Shown: positions 16,503-28,544 of the stretch, piece by piece
How the letters are laid out: every line of letters starts with the position of its first letter
Numbering within the stretch: the first letter of the stretch is position 1
DNA from: Flavobacteriales bacterium ALC-1
GTDB lineage: Bacteria; Bacteroidota; Bacteroidia; Flavobacteriales; Flavobacteriaceae
Direction of reading: 5' to 3'
Assembly: GCA_000171875.1 (NCBI GenBank)
Contig: ABHI01000001.1
Coordinates: 186,001-250,000, forward strand
Length of the DNA: 64,000 nucleotides
Translations under genes and position numbers: made by a program
Notes under the pieces: model-generated
The model's input: only the letters and a program-made list of their open reading frames with translations
Databases searched by the model: none
What the model was told of the DNA's origin: nothing

Positions 16503-19283
16503 TTAATCAAAAAAGATAACATCTCCTCCTCTTGTCTCGCCCTTAGAACCTAAGCTATTAAACTTATAACTAAAACTTAACATAAAATATCTTCTCAAAA
16601 CGGTACTCTGGGAATCTTGTATATAATCTTGCGTAGCAATACGTCTAGCATTAGTGTTTTGGTTTAACAAATCGTAAACTTTTAGTGTAATAATACCTTT
16701 ATCTTTTAAGACTGAATAAGCTAAAGTAGAGTTCCAGAACCAAGCACTTTTCTGAAAACCATCTGCTACATTTGGATTATAATTAAAACTAATGTCATTT
16801 CTCCATTCTAAATTTTTAGGTAAAAATGTCGCTGTCCTTAAACCTGCATTATGCCTTGTAAACTGTCTGTCTTCAAAAGCTTCAATATCATAAGCATTAT
16901 TAGTAAAGTTGAGCTCATAATAAGGTTTAAACTCCATGACCTTATTCCAAATAAAATCTAGACCTACTCTTGGAGATATAGTTTGTACCTGGCTTGCATA
17001 TTTTATATCATTATTAAAATTAATTCTTTCAGAAAAATTATAGCGCGCTCTAAATCTGAATTTTAGCGTCCTTAATGTATCTAGCTTCACATCTTTAGTA
17101 AAGTTACCTGAGACACCGTAATTATAATTACCGTTAACATTTTCATAAGTTGTAGTTCGTCGTAATGTTTCAGGATCTACTGTTGTCCTAGATATAACTT
17201 GATTATTGGTAACAGTAGCATTAACATTTGCATAAAACCCTGTACGCTTTTGCCAATCAAATCCATTATAACCTGCATAGAAACTATGTCTATTAGAGGG
17301 CTCTAAATTAGGATTACCAATAACAGTACTCAGCGGATTAGATACATCTGTAAATGCTTGTAATTGTCTTAATGCTGGTGGATTATTCCTTAACCAGTAA
17401 CTCGCATAAATAGACGATTTTGGACTAAACCTATAATTAATCCTGTAATTAGCCTCGATGTTTTTAAACTGACGTTCTACATTAAATTGAGGTCTTAAAA
17501 GGTCTTCATTTTCTAGTGTACGTATGTTATAGCCTAAGTTAAATCTTGTAGACCATTTTTCACCTCTATAGGTTAATCCAAATGATGGCACACTTCTCGT
17601 ATCAGTATATTCAAAATCGGTACTTAAATCGGTATTAAAATCGGTAAAACCTTGTGTACCATTATTAAAATCGAAAGTACTTTCTCTATTCTTATCTTTA
17701 TCTCTAGAGTATTCGTATTCAAAATTCAAAAAGAACTTTTTGGCTATTATTGGCAATCTATAAGTTAACTCTGTTGTAACACCATAACTGTTCTTTTCTC
17801 CATCTGTAAATTGATCTCTAATTATAGTCTCTGGATTAGCACCAAATACTTCTGTATTTGAATCTAAAAAATCATCACTTTCTTGTTGATTAACACTAGT
17901 TTCTAGCTCAACTCTAACAAAACCTCCTTTATCTCCATATCGCTTGGTTACTGATATTTCATTTGAAAATTCCTTAGCAAAACTTTCAACATTAGAATTG
18001 ACTTCAGACTGATTAGTCAATACCAAATCCTCATCTAAAGTTTCTTCATCACTACTATAACGTGTTCTTGTTTTTGAATAGCTAAAAGAAGGTTCAATAT
18101 TAATTTGAAATGTTGAATCTGTTTCAATTTCAAACTCCACATTAGCAGAATGACTATCCGTATCATTATCTGACCTAGATTTAGAATTAGTAAAAAAACG
18201 AGAGTCAGCTAAAATGGTTTCACGTTGTGATGAAGATTCATTTTCAGAGCTACTCGAAGAATAAAAATAATCTCCTGCAATCTCTGTATTTTCCCCTATC
18301 TGATCGGCATAATTAACTCCTGCATTTTGAGATGTGGTAATACCTTGACCACCACCAAAAGAACGACCTCCAATAGCAAATGAACCGTTGCTATTAAAAC
18401 TTATACCACCACCATTTCCAAACATTTTAGAAATTTCACCAAAGCTAAAACCTGGTGAATTGGTGTTATTTCCTCCTGCAAGCACACTAATTCTCTGATC
18501 ATTATCAAAAAAATTAACCATACCAGCAAGCTCATAACGCTCATCTGTACCTGCCCCAGCCGATACACGACCAAAGACTCCTTTATTATTCTCTTCTTTT
18601 ATGGTAAGATTTATTGTTTTATTTTCTTCATCACCAGATTCACCAGTAAAAGCTTGTGCCTTCGTTTTTGTATCTACAATTTGAATTTTTTCGATAATAT
18701 CTTTAGTTAAATTTTTTGTTGTAATTGTAGGGTCGTTACCAAAAAAAGGCTTTCCGTTTACAAGAATTTTATTCACTTCTTTACCATTTACAGTAATCTT
18801 TCCTTCGTCATCTACTTCTACTCCTGGTAATTGCTTAAGCAAATCTTCTACATTAGCATCTTTTTTTGTTTTAAAGGACTTTACATTAAACTCTAGTGTG
18901 TCCTTTTTGATAGTAATTGGAGCTGTTGACTTTACCAAAACCTCATCAAGTTGATTATCTAGTTGCATAGATATTGTACCTACATCTATTTTTTCCTTAT
19001 CGATTGCTAACTTTTTTAGATAAGTTTTATAACCAACGTAAGACACATAAAAATTCAAGTCTTTGTCGTAAGTAGTATTCTGAAGTTTAAATTTCCCTTC
19101 TTTATCAGAAATTGTATAAGTAACAATTGTGCTGTCTTTTACACGCTCTATATAAACTGTTGCTGATTCAATTGGGGTATTTGAATCTTCTGTTACTAAT
19201 TTACCGACAATTTCAAATGATTTTTCTTGAGAAAATGAATGTAATGCAAATAGTAATGCAAAAACTAGAGTTAGTTTTTTCAT
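16503..19283 (-). CDS. TonB-dependent-receptor-like outer membrane beta-barrel protein
   Basis: 926 residues with signal peptide (MKKLTLVFALLFALHSFSQ). Residues about 22-110 form a carboxypeptidase-regulatory-like beta domain (LVTEDSNTPIESATVYIE), followed by a plug region (LLKQLPGVEVDDEGKITVNG, KILVNGKPFFGNDP, KIQIVDTKTKAQAFTG) and a long beta-barrel ending in an aromatic (VIFFD). Fits the outer membrane beta-barrel family of Bacteroidota. No SusD partner is adjacent, so the substrate cannot be guessed. A Gly/Ser-rich loop lies about 285-325. Confidence 0.88.
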   Translation of the reverse strand: MKKLTLVFALLFALHSFSQEKSFEIVGKLVTEDSNTPIESATVYIERVKDSTIVTYTISDKEGKFKLQNTTYDKDLNFYVSYVGYKTYLKKLAIDKEKIDVGTISMQLDNQLDEVLVKSTAPITIKKDTLEFNVKSFKTKKDANVEDLLKQLPGVEVDDEGKITVNGKEVNKILVNGKPFFGNDPTITTKNLTKDIIEKIQIVDTKTKAQAFTGESGDEENKTINLTIKEENNKGVFGRVSAGAGTDERYELAGMVNFFDNDQRISVLAGGNNTNSPGFSFGEISKMFGNGGGISFNSNGSFAIGGRSFGGGQGITTSQNAGVNYADQIGENTEIAGDYFYSSSSSENESSSQRETILADSRFFTNSKSRSDNDTDSHSANVEFEIETDSTFQINIEPSFSYSKTRTRYSSDEETLDEDLVLTNQSEVNSNVESFAKEFSNEISVTKRYGDKGGFVRVELETSVNQQESDDFLDSNTEVFGANPETIIRDQFTDGEKNSYGVTTELTYRLPIIAKKFFLNFEYEYSRDKDKNRESTFDFNNGTQGFTDFNTDLSTDFEYTDTRSVPSFGLTYRGEKWSTRFNLGYNIRTLENEDLLRPQFNVERQFKNIEANYRINYRFSPKSSIYASYWLRNNPPALRQLQAFTDVSNPLSTVIGNPNLEPSNRHSFYAGYNGFDWQKRTGFYANVNATVTNNQVISRTTVDPETLRRTTTYENVNGNYNYGVSGNFTKDVKLDTLRTLKFRFRARYNFSERINFNNDIKYASQVQTISPRVGLDFIWNKVMEFKPYYELNFTNNAYDIEAFEDRQFTRHNAGLRTATFLPKNLEWRNDISFNYNPNVADGFQKSAWFWNSTLAYSVLKDKGIITLKVYDLLNQNTNARRIATQDYIQDSQSTVLRRYFMLSFSYKFNSLGSKGETRGGDVIFFD

Positions 19284-19369
19284 GATGGTTGATTGATGAT
19301 TTTCTAATAGCTTAATTAATAGCGCAAGTAACTAAGATTTCGTCTGAAAATTCTTAAAAAAACTATAAA

Positions 19370-20674
19370 TTATTTTTTACGCATATATACACTTACAGGT
19401 ACTCCATTAAAATCGAAATGATTTCTTAATTGGTTTTCTAAAAAGCGTTTGTAAGGTTCTTTTACATACTGAGGAAGATTACAGAAAAATGCAAATTGTG
19501 GTTGCGGAGTCGGTAGCTGCATAATGTACTTTATTTTCACAAACTTACCCTTATAAGCTGGTGGAGGTTGATGCTCAATTATTGGCAACAATGTATCGTT
19601 AAGCACACTAGTTTTAATACGTTTGGCTCTATTTTTATAAACATCAACAGCAGTTTCAATCGCTTTAAAAATACGTTGCTTATTCAATACCGAAATAAAC
19701 ACTATTGGCACATCTGTAAATGGAGCTATTTGCTCTCTAATATGTTTTTCAAAAGCCTTAGCGGTCTTTGTTTCTTTTTCAATTAAATCCCACTTATTCA
19801 CTAAAATCACTATCCCTTTTCGGTTCCGCTCTGCCAACCAAAATATATTTTGAACCTGGCCATCGAAACCGCGAGTTGCATCTAAAACCAACAAACAAAC
19901 ATCGCAATGTTCTATAGCTCTAACACTACGCATTACAGAATAAAATTCTAAGTCTTCTTTAACCTTAGATTTACGACGAATACCAGCCGTATCTACTAAA
20001 TTAAATTCGAAACCAAAACGATTGTACTTTGTATCTATAGAATCTCTTGTGGTGCCAGCAATGTCAGTAACGATATAACGTTCTTCACCGATTAGAGCAT
20101 TTATAAAGGAAGATTTACCTGCATTTGGTCTTCCTACAACAGCAAAACGAGGCAACTCTTCTTCTTCAACCTCTTCTTTTTCTGGCAAAGCATCTACAAC
20201 TGCATCTAATAAATCACCTGTTCCACTTCCATTGATACTAGCTATTGTAAAATAATCGCCTAACCCAAGAGAATAAAACTCAACAGCATCTTCTGCACGC
20301 TTATTATTATCCACTTTATTAACTACTAAAAAAACAGGTTTCTTTACTTTACGAAGTAAGTTAGCAACATCTTCATCCATGCCAGTAATACCAGTTTCTA
20401 CATCTACCATAAAAATGATGGCATCAGCTTCATCAATCGCTAGTTCTACTTGCTTATCAATTTCAGCTTCAAATATATCATCACTACCGACCACATATCC
20501 TCCTGTATCTATTAAAGAGAATTCCTTACCATTCCAATCAGTTTTACCATAATGGCGATCTCTAGTGACACCACTAACAGCATCAACTATAGCCTCACGT
20601 CTTTTAATTAAACGATTAAAAAACGTCGATTTCCCTACATTTGGACGACCTACTACAGCTACTATATTGCTCAT
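19370..20674 (-). CDS. der: Ribosome-assembly GTPase Der (EngA)
   Basis: 434 residues with two consecutive GTPase domains: first [14 protein letters not shown] (8-21), DTGG and NKVD; second [14 protein letters not shown] (about 182-195), DTAG and NKWD. A KH-like C-terminal domain follows ([18 protein letters not shown]). Acts in 50S subunit maturation. Start fits the family N-terminus [16 protein letters not shown]. Confidence 0.96.
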   Translation of the reverse strand: MSNIVAVVGRPNVGKSTFFNRLIKRREAIVDAVSGVTRDRHYGKTDWNGKEFSLIDTGGYVVGSDDIFEAEIDKQVELAIDEADAIIFMVDVETGITGMDEDVANLLRKVKKPVFLVVNKVDNNKRAEDAVEFYSLGLGDYFTIASINGSGTGDLLDAVVDALPEKEEVEEEELPRFAVVGRPNAGKSSFINALIGEERYIVTDIAGTTRDSIDTKYNRFGFEFNLVDTAGIRRKSKVKEDLEFYSVMRSVRAIEHCDVCLLVLDATRGFDGQVQNIFWLAERNRKGIVILVNKWDLIEKETKTAKAFEKHIREQIAPFTDVPIVFISVLNKQRIFKAIETAVDVYKNRAKRIKTSVLNDTLLPIIEHQPPPAYKGKFVKIKYIMQLPTPQPQFAFFCNLPQYVKEPYKRFLENQLRNHFDFNGVPVSVYMRKK

Positions 20675-21012
20675 TGTTTGAATTTAAGGCTACAAAGATA
20701 GTATATACTCACAAGTTATAAGGAACAATTCATGTTTTTTAGATTAAAACAAACCTAATATGTAATGAGCAGTAAAACCTAATAAATATTATCAAAAACA
20801 TTGTTAATATCCTGTTGATAAGAAGTGTGAATTTAAAAACTGAAGCCTATATTTTTAGTAATTTTAATGCTCATATATATCAACCGCTTTTTTGTGGTTT
20901 TTTTTCACAATTAAACAGATAGATTGTATAAGAATAAGCCCCTTTCTTAATGATTTCTATCTGCATTAAGAAGAATAATTATATCTGATAATTTAAAACA
21001 GTTTAAAAAGGG
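20675..21012. other. Intergenic region between divergent der and LysM genes
   Basis: 338 AT-rich bases with no credible open frame. On the minus strand 20700-20693 is a TATCTTTG -7 box that can serve der. On the plus strand I found no good TAnnTTTG box for the LysM gene. A GAATTT-poor, T-run stretch (20891-20910) is present. I see no RNA gene. Confidence 0.6.
20693..20700 (-). promoter_or_regulatory. -7 promoter box (TATCTTTG) for der
   Basis: Exact TAnnTTTG match on the minus strand, 18 bases upstream of the der start. TTG triplets upstream are not at the usual spacing. Confidence 0.45.
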
Positions 21013-23155
21013 ATGGGGAAATTTTTTACGCTTATTATAATTTTTATTTTAGGCTCAAATCTTACAATAGCTCAACAAAATATTATAGAGCATTCCATTC
21101 AAAAAGGCGAAAATGTATATGTTATCTCCAAAAGATATGGAGTAAGTATGAATGCAATTTTTGAGCTAAATCCTGGCTCAGAAAATGTAATTTATGCTGG
21201 CAGAACATTACGAATACCAAGTCCAAACTCCAGCAACCCGTCAAATACAGTAATTGGAGATACTCAAATCTCTAATTATGAAGTAAAACGAGGAGAAACT
21301 AAATCTGGCCTTTCAAGACGATTTGGTGTTAGCATTGCAATGTTAGAACAACAGAACCCACATATTATAAGAATGTTGCAAGCTGGACATATTATCAATG
21401 TAGATAAAACAATTAAAGAACAAGTACGCCAAGCAAAAGAAGGAGAGCATATCGTAGTAAAAGGAGAAACACTTTGGGGAATTGCAAGACGTAATAATAT
21501 AAGTGTCAATCAATTAACTGCTGCTAACACTAATAGATTATCAGAGTTTTTGCAAATTGGACAAACATTAACTATTCCAGACAAAAACTCAGATCCAGCA
21601 ATTGCAGGTCAGTACTTGGTTAAACGTGGTGATACAAAATTTGAACTTGCGAGACGATTTAATATGACCATTGATGAGCTTGAACAAAAAAACCCTCACA
21701 TTATAGATATGTTAATGGCTGGTCATAAAATTGATGTTGACAATACCACTTCTATAGCAAGTACAGATAATAATAATCTTGATTCTGAAGAAAACGATAC
21801 AATACCCGATGACTCGACCTCTGAAACAACTACAACACCAACCTCAACAGATACTGAAGACAAACGTTATGTAGACTACATAATACAACCTAAAGAAACA
21901 CTATTTGGTTTATCTAGAAAAGCGGGTATGTCTATTAGTGAATTTACCACACTAAACCCGAAATTATTAACTTCAGTTAACAAAGGTGATATTATAAAGA
22001 TGCCTGTTGATGCCGTTGAAACAGATATTAGCTCAAATGACACCCCCACTTCATCTACTAATTCAACAAATACAATAACAACGAATAGGAATGCCGCTTT
22101 ATATTCTAATTTAAATACCTCCAATACAAACGGACTTTATTTTTACACCCCTTTTTCTGGTAACGAACTTAGCTCACCAGAATTAAGACAAGAAATGCTT
22201 AGTAATAATGATGATTACGAAAAATTTCTAGAGTTTTTTCAAGGAGCCCAAATAGCAATAGATTCGGCTTTAGCTTTAAATTTAAATTTTGATATTACCT
22301 TGATTAAAGAGAGCGATGTTAAATCGCGACTAAAGATTGAAAGTTTATATTATAAAAATGCTGTTCTTGTTCCATTTTTAGAAACGGGTACTCGTTTTCC
22401 TAACATAGAATCTAATGAAAATATTTCTGTAATTGACATAGAGTCAAATATGAACCCTGTAGAAAATAGTGTTGTTTATAAATCAATTCCTTCTGAAAAC
22501 TTCCAAAAAACAAAAACTTTAAACTATATAGCAAATAAAGATGCTCAAGTTGTTGTAGTTAGTGATTTAGATGAAGCTAGAAACAAAGATCTAATTCTTA
22601 ATACAATTCCCGATGCAAAATTTTTGAAGGTAGATAACGCTGGTTTTTTTGAAAGTAACGCGCTTCAATTAGCTCTTGATAAAGATAAGCTCAATTATGT
22701 TGTTCTAGACAGTGAGAAAACTATTGTTTTCCTAAATTCTACTACAGCGTTAATGAGCAAATCTGCTGATTATAATATTCAGTTAGTATTGATTAACGCT
22801 TCGCTATTGCCTGAAAAAAAAGATGTTTCCGACTTGAGGTATAAAGTATTAAAACTAATATATCCTACAATTATAATTGAGGAAGACAATAAAGCTAAAA
22901 CTGATTTTGAAAATAGTTATGAAAAATTATTCAATAACAAACCGTCTAGGTATGCTGTTTTAGGCTTCAATATTACTCTAGATGTTTTATTAAGGCTATC
23001 TCAAAACTCATCTTTTGAAGACACTATTAAAAATATAACATCAGAACATCCACATCTAAAATTTGATTATAAGAGAACAAATGATAAAATTATTCAAATG
23101 CAGGTCTTTATTTGTTACAATACGATTCAATGAAGGGATAATTAAACTTGAATAA
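21013..23155 (+). CDS. Secreted protein with five LysM domains and a receptor-like C-terminal domain
   Basis: About 713 residues. Signal peptide (1-20), then five LysM-type repeats at about 24-70, 89-130, 145-190, 200-242 and 289-333 (for example VVKGETLWGIARRNNISVNQ), separated by a Thr/Ser/Asp-rich linker (245-285). The C-terminal half (about 380 on) resembles a periplasmic binding protein fold, as in flavobacterial LysM proteins annotated as amino-acid ABC substrate-binding; no transporter genes are near. The open frame as read stops at 23133, but adding one A near 23089 and one near 23131 gives a more natural end (NAGLYLLQYDSNEGIIKLE) with a TAA at 23153-23155. Confidence 0.85.
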
Positions 23156-23205
23156 TACACATGGATAATAGTAGAAAAACCTTACAAATCTATAAATTGT
23201 TATTA

Positions 23206-23238
23206 TTTTGCTAAATAACCGCTATTTACATATATTTG
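23206..23238 (+). promoter_or_regulatory. Bacteroidota promoter for the adhesin operon
   Basis: -33 element TTTTG at 23206-23210, 20-base spacer, and -7 element TATATTTG at 23231-23238. Both elements match the consensus at the expected distance, 108 bases before the adhesin start, leaving a leader of about 100 bases. Confidence 0.6.
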
Positions 23239-23345
23239 TTTACCCCTCTATTATGTTATTTAGCAAGAAAGCATTATAACTTTTGAACTTGCTGTTCTTA
23301 ATCCATGGCATCGATTTCAACTAATACAGTTAGTATATTTTTTTA

Positions 23346-26300
23346 ATGAAAGCCAAAAAGTACAGTACAAAATCTAAACCTACTCTTGTAGTTTTGTTTC
23401 TTTTATCCTTTATATTGGGATTAACTTCTATTAATGCGCAATGCCCAACTGTAACTAATAATAATCAATCATTTTGTGATCTCGAATCTATATTAGTTTC
23501 TGATTTAGTAGCAGTAGATAATGGAAACGGTGTGGTGTGGTATGATTCTGCTACGTCTACAGTTCCTCTATCTAATTTAACAAGCCTTATTGATGGTGAA
23601 GATTATTATGCAGATGACAATTCTGGTACATGTGGTACAAGAGCTAGAGTAGATGTTACAATATATGGAGCACCAACAGGACAAAATTTTCAAGGTGTCT
23701 GTTTAGATGATCCTTCACTTGCAACAGTAGGTGATTTAATCGCTATAGGAAACGATGTACAATGGTATTTAACAGCATCAGGGGGCTTACCTTTAAACAG
23801 TAGTACTGTTTTAATAGATGACACAATATATTACGCCGATCAAGCTAATCCTGATACAGGCTGTAGAACATCTCGTCTATCTGTATTAGTAAATGTAGGT
23901 TTTACACCTATACCAACTGGTGAAATGGTTCAAGAATTTTGTTTCTCTTCTCAATTTAATCCAACAGTTGCAGATTTAGTAGCTAGTGGTACTAATAATT
24001 GGTACATCTCTTTATTCTCAGCTCTACCCTTACCAGAAACACACCTCTAGTAAATGGACAGACATATTATGCACACAACGGATCCGCCATGCGAAAGTAC
24101 TGGTAGATTTGCTGTATTAGTGATGTTAACTGGCGGTCCAGACCCAGGGACAAGTGGCATTTTAGATTTATGTGATACCGATACTAATACTATAGATTTA
24201 TTTACCGTTCTTGGAGGTTCACCTGAACCTGGAGGTGTATGGTTTCCAATGCTTAATAGTGGAACAGGCGTATATGACCCAAGTATAGATCCAGAAGGAA
24301 CTTATACTTATACTGTAAGTTCCGTTAATACATGTCCTGATGCTTCATCTACTGTTACAGTAACAATTTCCCCTGAGCCAAACGCTGGTTCTGATGGCAC
24401 ATTAGATCTATGTAGTGACAATAATTCTGTGAACTTATTTAACAGCTTAAATGGTACACCAGAAACAGGAGGAAATTGGTCCCCTGCACTTGCCAGTGGT
24501 ACAAGTATTTTTGACCCTTCTATTGATACATCAGGTGTCTATACGTATACAGTAAATGGACAAGCTCCATGTAATGATGCCACAGCTACAGTTACAGTTA
24601 CAGTAATACCATTCCTTGATGCAGGCGAGGACAGTGTTGTACAAATCTGTGATAATAATGGTACAATAGATTTATTTAACAATCTTGGTGGCACACCAGA
24701 TGCAGGGGGTACTTGGTCGCCTGCTCTAACTAGCGGCACAAGTGTTTTTGACCCGTTAACTGACGCAGCTGGAATATATATATACTCATTTTCAGGAAAT
24801 GCGCCTTGCCCAGATAATTTTGCATCAGTAACAGTAACAGTAAACGAATTATCTGATGCTGGTACAAATGCTACACTCGAACTATGTAGTAATGATACTT
24901 CTATTATAGATTTATTTGATAGTTTGGGAGGTACGCCAGATATTGGTGGAATATGGTCACCGGCACTTGCCAGTGGTACAGGAATTTTTGATCCTACACT
25001 TGATTCTCAAGGTATTTACACCTATACAATTGTTGGAGATACACCTTGTCCAAATGCATCAGCAACAGTTAATGTCACTATAGTACCAGAACCTAACGCT
25101 GGAACTGACGCAACATTAGAAATCTGTGATAATAATGGTACAATAGATTTATTTAATAGTCTTGGTGGCACACCAGATATTGGTGGAACTTGGTCTCCCG
25201 CTCTCAATAGTGGTACAGGTATATTCGATCCAACTTTAGATTCTCAAGGTATATATACCTATACCATTTTAGGTTCAAGCCCTTGTGCAGATGCTTCAGC
25301 TACAATAGCTGTTACAGTGACTCCTTTTATAAGTGCTGGGCTTAATGGTAATATTCTATTATGTTCTAATGATAGTGCTGTAGATTTATTTGATAGCCTA
25401 AGTGGGGCACCTGCAACTGGTGGAACTTGGTCTCCTGCTTTAACTAGTGGAACTGGTATATTTGATCCATCATTAGACCCTGAAGGAACATACACCTATA
25501 CAATTTCAAACTCAGGATCTTGTTCGGACGATTCAGCAACTGTAGTTGTAAGTATAATAACAGCACCAGATGCAGGTAATGATGGAGTTCTTGAATTATG
25601 TGATACAACAAATACTGTTGATTTATTTGACAGTCTTGAGGGTACGCCAGATATTGGAGGTGTATGGTCACCAGCACTTGCTAGTAGCACAGGAATCTTT
25701 GACCCAAATGCTGATCCTGAAGGTATTTACACCTATACAATAGCCTCAACATGTGGTAATGTTTCAGCTACGGTTACAGTTTCAATAGCTAATTCAATTG
25801 ACCCTGGTAATAATGGGTCTTTAGAACTTTGTATAACTGGTACAACTGTAGATTTATTTGATAGCTTACTAGGTACACCAGACACTGGTGGAACCTGGTT
25901 ACCAGCTCTTAATAGTGGTACTGGAATATTTGATCCGAGTATAGACCCTGAAGGTACATACACATATACAGTTGAAAGTAATTTATCTTCATGTCCTAAT
26001 GCATCAGCCAATGTAATTGTTACAATTATTGAAGAGCCAAATGCTGGAACAGATGGTACATTAAACTTATGTGGTGCTACTAATACTGTGGATCTATTTG
26101 ACAGTTTAGCAGAATACCAGAACAGTGGTACTTGGTCACCTGCTCTTGCTAGTGGTACTGGTGTTTTTGACCCAAATATAGATCTTGAAGGCGCTTACAC
26201 ATACACAATAAGTAATATTTGTGGTAACGCATCGGCAGTCGTAACTGTCTCTTTTACTGATCTCAATGATGCAGGAGATGATGGCACTCTAGATATTTGT

Positions 26301-27593
26301 AGTAATGATTCTCCTGTAGATTTATTTGATAGCTTAAACGGTACACCTCAACCTGGTGGTTTTTGGTCACCATCACTAAACAGTGGCACGGGTCTCTTTG
26401 ATCCAAATGTTGATGCTGCTGGGACTTATGTTTACACAGTTTTTTCAGGTGAAGGATCACTTTGTCCTGATGATTCGGCGAGTGTAACGGTAACATTAGC
26501 ACCTATATTTAGTGCAGGCAGTGATGGTAATTTAGATATATGTACTGGTGATACAAATCCAATAGATTTATTTGATAGTCTTGGAGGTACGCCTAATACT
26601 GGTGGAATATGGTCACCTGCTCTTAATAGTGGTACAGGAATATTTGACCCAACTATTGATACTCCTGGTATATATACTTATACGGTTACCACGGTAGCAT
26701 GTAATGTAACAGATGAGGCTACCGTAACTGTGGGGTTTGCTGATATACCTGATGTATCAAGTATGACCTTATCAATAGATGATATAGTTTGTTTTGGTAA
26801 TGATGTTGTTGTAAATATTGATGGAGCTAATCAATTGGCAGATGGTGATTATACTATTGTATATGAGATTAGTGGTGTTAATGTGTCTTCAAACACTACC
26901 ACAATTTCAGTAATCTCTGGAAGCTCTTCATTTACTATTCCCCAGAATTTATTTCCTAATTCAGGATTGAGTACCTTAACACTATCTGAATTTTATTTTG
27001 CTGGTGAATTTTGTAACGCGGATACTTCAGCTATTAATACTATTGAAATAGTTATTCCAGATATTCCTACACCTCAAATTAATGAAGATGGTGCAAATTT
27101 TTGTGAATTCGATGATCCAACAGTTGCAAATTTAACAGAAAACATCATTAGTGGAGGAACGATAATATGGTATAACCAACCTAATGGTGGTGTAGCATAT
27201 TCTGAAACAGATCTTCTCCAAGATGGAGTTACTTATTATGCAGCTCTACAATCAGAATCGGGTTGTGAAAGTAATATACGATTAGCTGTTACGGTAAACT
27301 TTATCGATTGTGTCTTAGAATTAATTATTCCTGACGGATTTTCACCAAATGGAGATACAATTAATGATGACTTTCATATAGTAAATTTAAATGAGCTTTA
27401 TCCAAATTTTAAGTTAAGCATTTATAACAGATATGGTAATATACTTTATGAAGGAGATATAACTTCAAATCGATGGGATGGTACTTCAAAAAAGAGTGGT
27501 AAAATATTACCTGTCGGTGTATACTTCTATATTTTAGAATTTAATGATGGAACACGTTCTCCATTACAAGGTAGAGTGTATTTGAGCAGATAA
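23346..27593 (+). pseudogene. Giant T9SS repeat adhesin with type B sorting domain, frame broken at 24048
   Basis: One gene read as two pieces (23346-24050 and 24054-27593, same frame). It has a signal peptide, N-terminal Ig-like units with C-P-T / WY-D patterns, then 11 repeats of about 78 residues (consensus CSNDTVDLFDSLGGTPDIGG, WSPALNSGTGIFDP, GIYTYT), another Ig-like unit, and the gliding-motility-associated C-terminal domain (IPDGFSPNGDTINDDFHIVN, YNRYGNILYEG, GVYFYILEF) used as a type B T9SS sorting signal. The TAG at 24048 is bypassed if an A is added near 24040 and a G dropped near 24081, giving PLVNGQTYYAHNDPPCEST. It heads an operon with a SprF-like protein and an OmpA-family protein. 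Confidence 0.85.
24135..26749 (+). repeat. Eleven tandem protein repeats of about 78 residues
   Basis: Eleven units share the pattern (D/N)AGxDGxLxLC, VDLFDSLGGTPD, GGTWSPALNSGTGIFDP, GTYTYT. The DNA is partly conserved between units. In unit 9 (26100-26140) the usual LGGTPDTGG is replaced by LAEYQNS, best explained by three single-base losses that together keep the frame. Confidence 0.9.
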
Positions 27594-27595
27594 CT

Positions 27596-28534
27596 ATGAT
27601 AAATAAATTAATAACATATTGCATTACATTTTTTATCCTAAGTTTAGGTTTAAAAACGTATGCACAGCAGGACCCTCAGTATACACAGTATATGTATAAT
27701 ATGAGTGTATTAAATCCTGCATATGCTACAGATGATAGCTCTCTTATAAATCTCGGATTAATCTATCGTACGCAATGGGTTGGTTCGGTAGGTGCTCCAA
27801 CAACAGGCTCTCTTTTTGCTCATTCAAAACTTACAGATCGTTTAGAGGGTGGCATCTCTATTATTCATGATGAAATAGGTGATGTTGTAAAACAAACAAA
27901 CGCTTATGTAGATTTCGCATATGTGATTCCTACTGGTGATGCTTCTAAATTATCTTTTGGTGTAAAGGCAGGTGCTACATTTTTTAGTACAGATTTTAAT
28001 GGCTTTGTATATTCAGACCCATTACCAGACCCTGCATTTGCAGAAAACCTAAGTAGAACCTTTCCTAATATAGGAGCTGGTTTATATTATTTTACTGACC
28101 GTTATTATTTAGGCTTTTCAGCACCTAATTTACTAGAATCAAAACATTTAGATGAAAATAGTGGTATAGTAACGCAAGGGTCGGAAAATATACATTTATT
28201 CTTTACAGGTGGTTATATATTTAACATTAATGATAACTTGAAACTTAAACCAGCTTTTATGGCAAAACAAGTTTCTGGTTCACCAATTGCAGTAGATTTT
28301 ACAGCAAATGTCTTAATCAATGATAAAATAGAATTTGGAGCCTCATACAGGTTTGATGATTCAGTTAGTGCTTTAGCTAACTTATCTGTATCACCATCCT
28401 TAAGGATAGGTTATGCTTATGATTATACCGTTTCTAATTTGGGTAAATTTAATTCTGGTACACACGAAATATTTTTGTTATTTAACATTAGTAGGCTCGG
28501 AAAAGGCTATGATAAATCCCCAAGATTTTTCTAA
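27596..28534 (+). CDS. PorP/SprF-family type IX secretion outer membrane protein
   Basis: 312 residues with signal peptide (ending TYAQ) and the family start QQDPQYTQYMYNMSVLNPAY, then beta-barrel sequence (GLIYRTQWVGSVGAPTTG) ending in an aromatic-rich strand. SprF-like proteins are usually encoded right after T9SS type B cargo and are needed for its surface delivery or anchoring. It starts 2 bases after the adhesin stop, so it almost certainly works with that adhesin. Confidence 0.92.
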   Translation: MINKLITYCITFFILSLGLKTYAQQDPQYTQYMYNMSVLNPAYATDDSSLINLGLIYRTQWVGSVGAPTTGSLFAHSKLTDRLEGGISIIHDEIGDVVKQTNAYVDFAYVIPTGDASKLSFGVKAGATFFSTDFNGFVYSDPLPDPAFAENLSRTFPNIGAGLYYFTDRYYLGFSAPNLLESKHLDENSGIVTQGSENIHLFFTGGYIFNINDNLKLKPAFMAKQVSGSPIAVDFTANVLINDKIEFGASYRFDDSVSALANLSVSPSLRIGYAYDYTVSNLGKFNSGTHEIFLLFNISRLGKGYDKSPRFF

Positions 28535-28544
28535 TTGAAGACAA

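Noticed and set aside
20675-21012. Small RNA or riboswitch in the der-LysM spacer
   Set aside because: No conserved stem set or terminator was visible; only a der -7 box.
25022-26011. Several long minus-strand ORFs inside the adhesin repeats
   Set aside because: They recur at each repeat with the same antisense text (RAGDQVPP, NKSTV), a by-product of repeated codons on the plus strand, and have no start signals.
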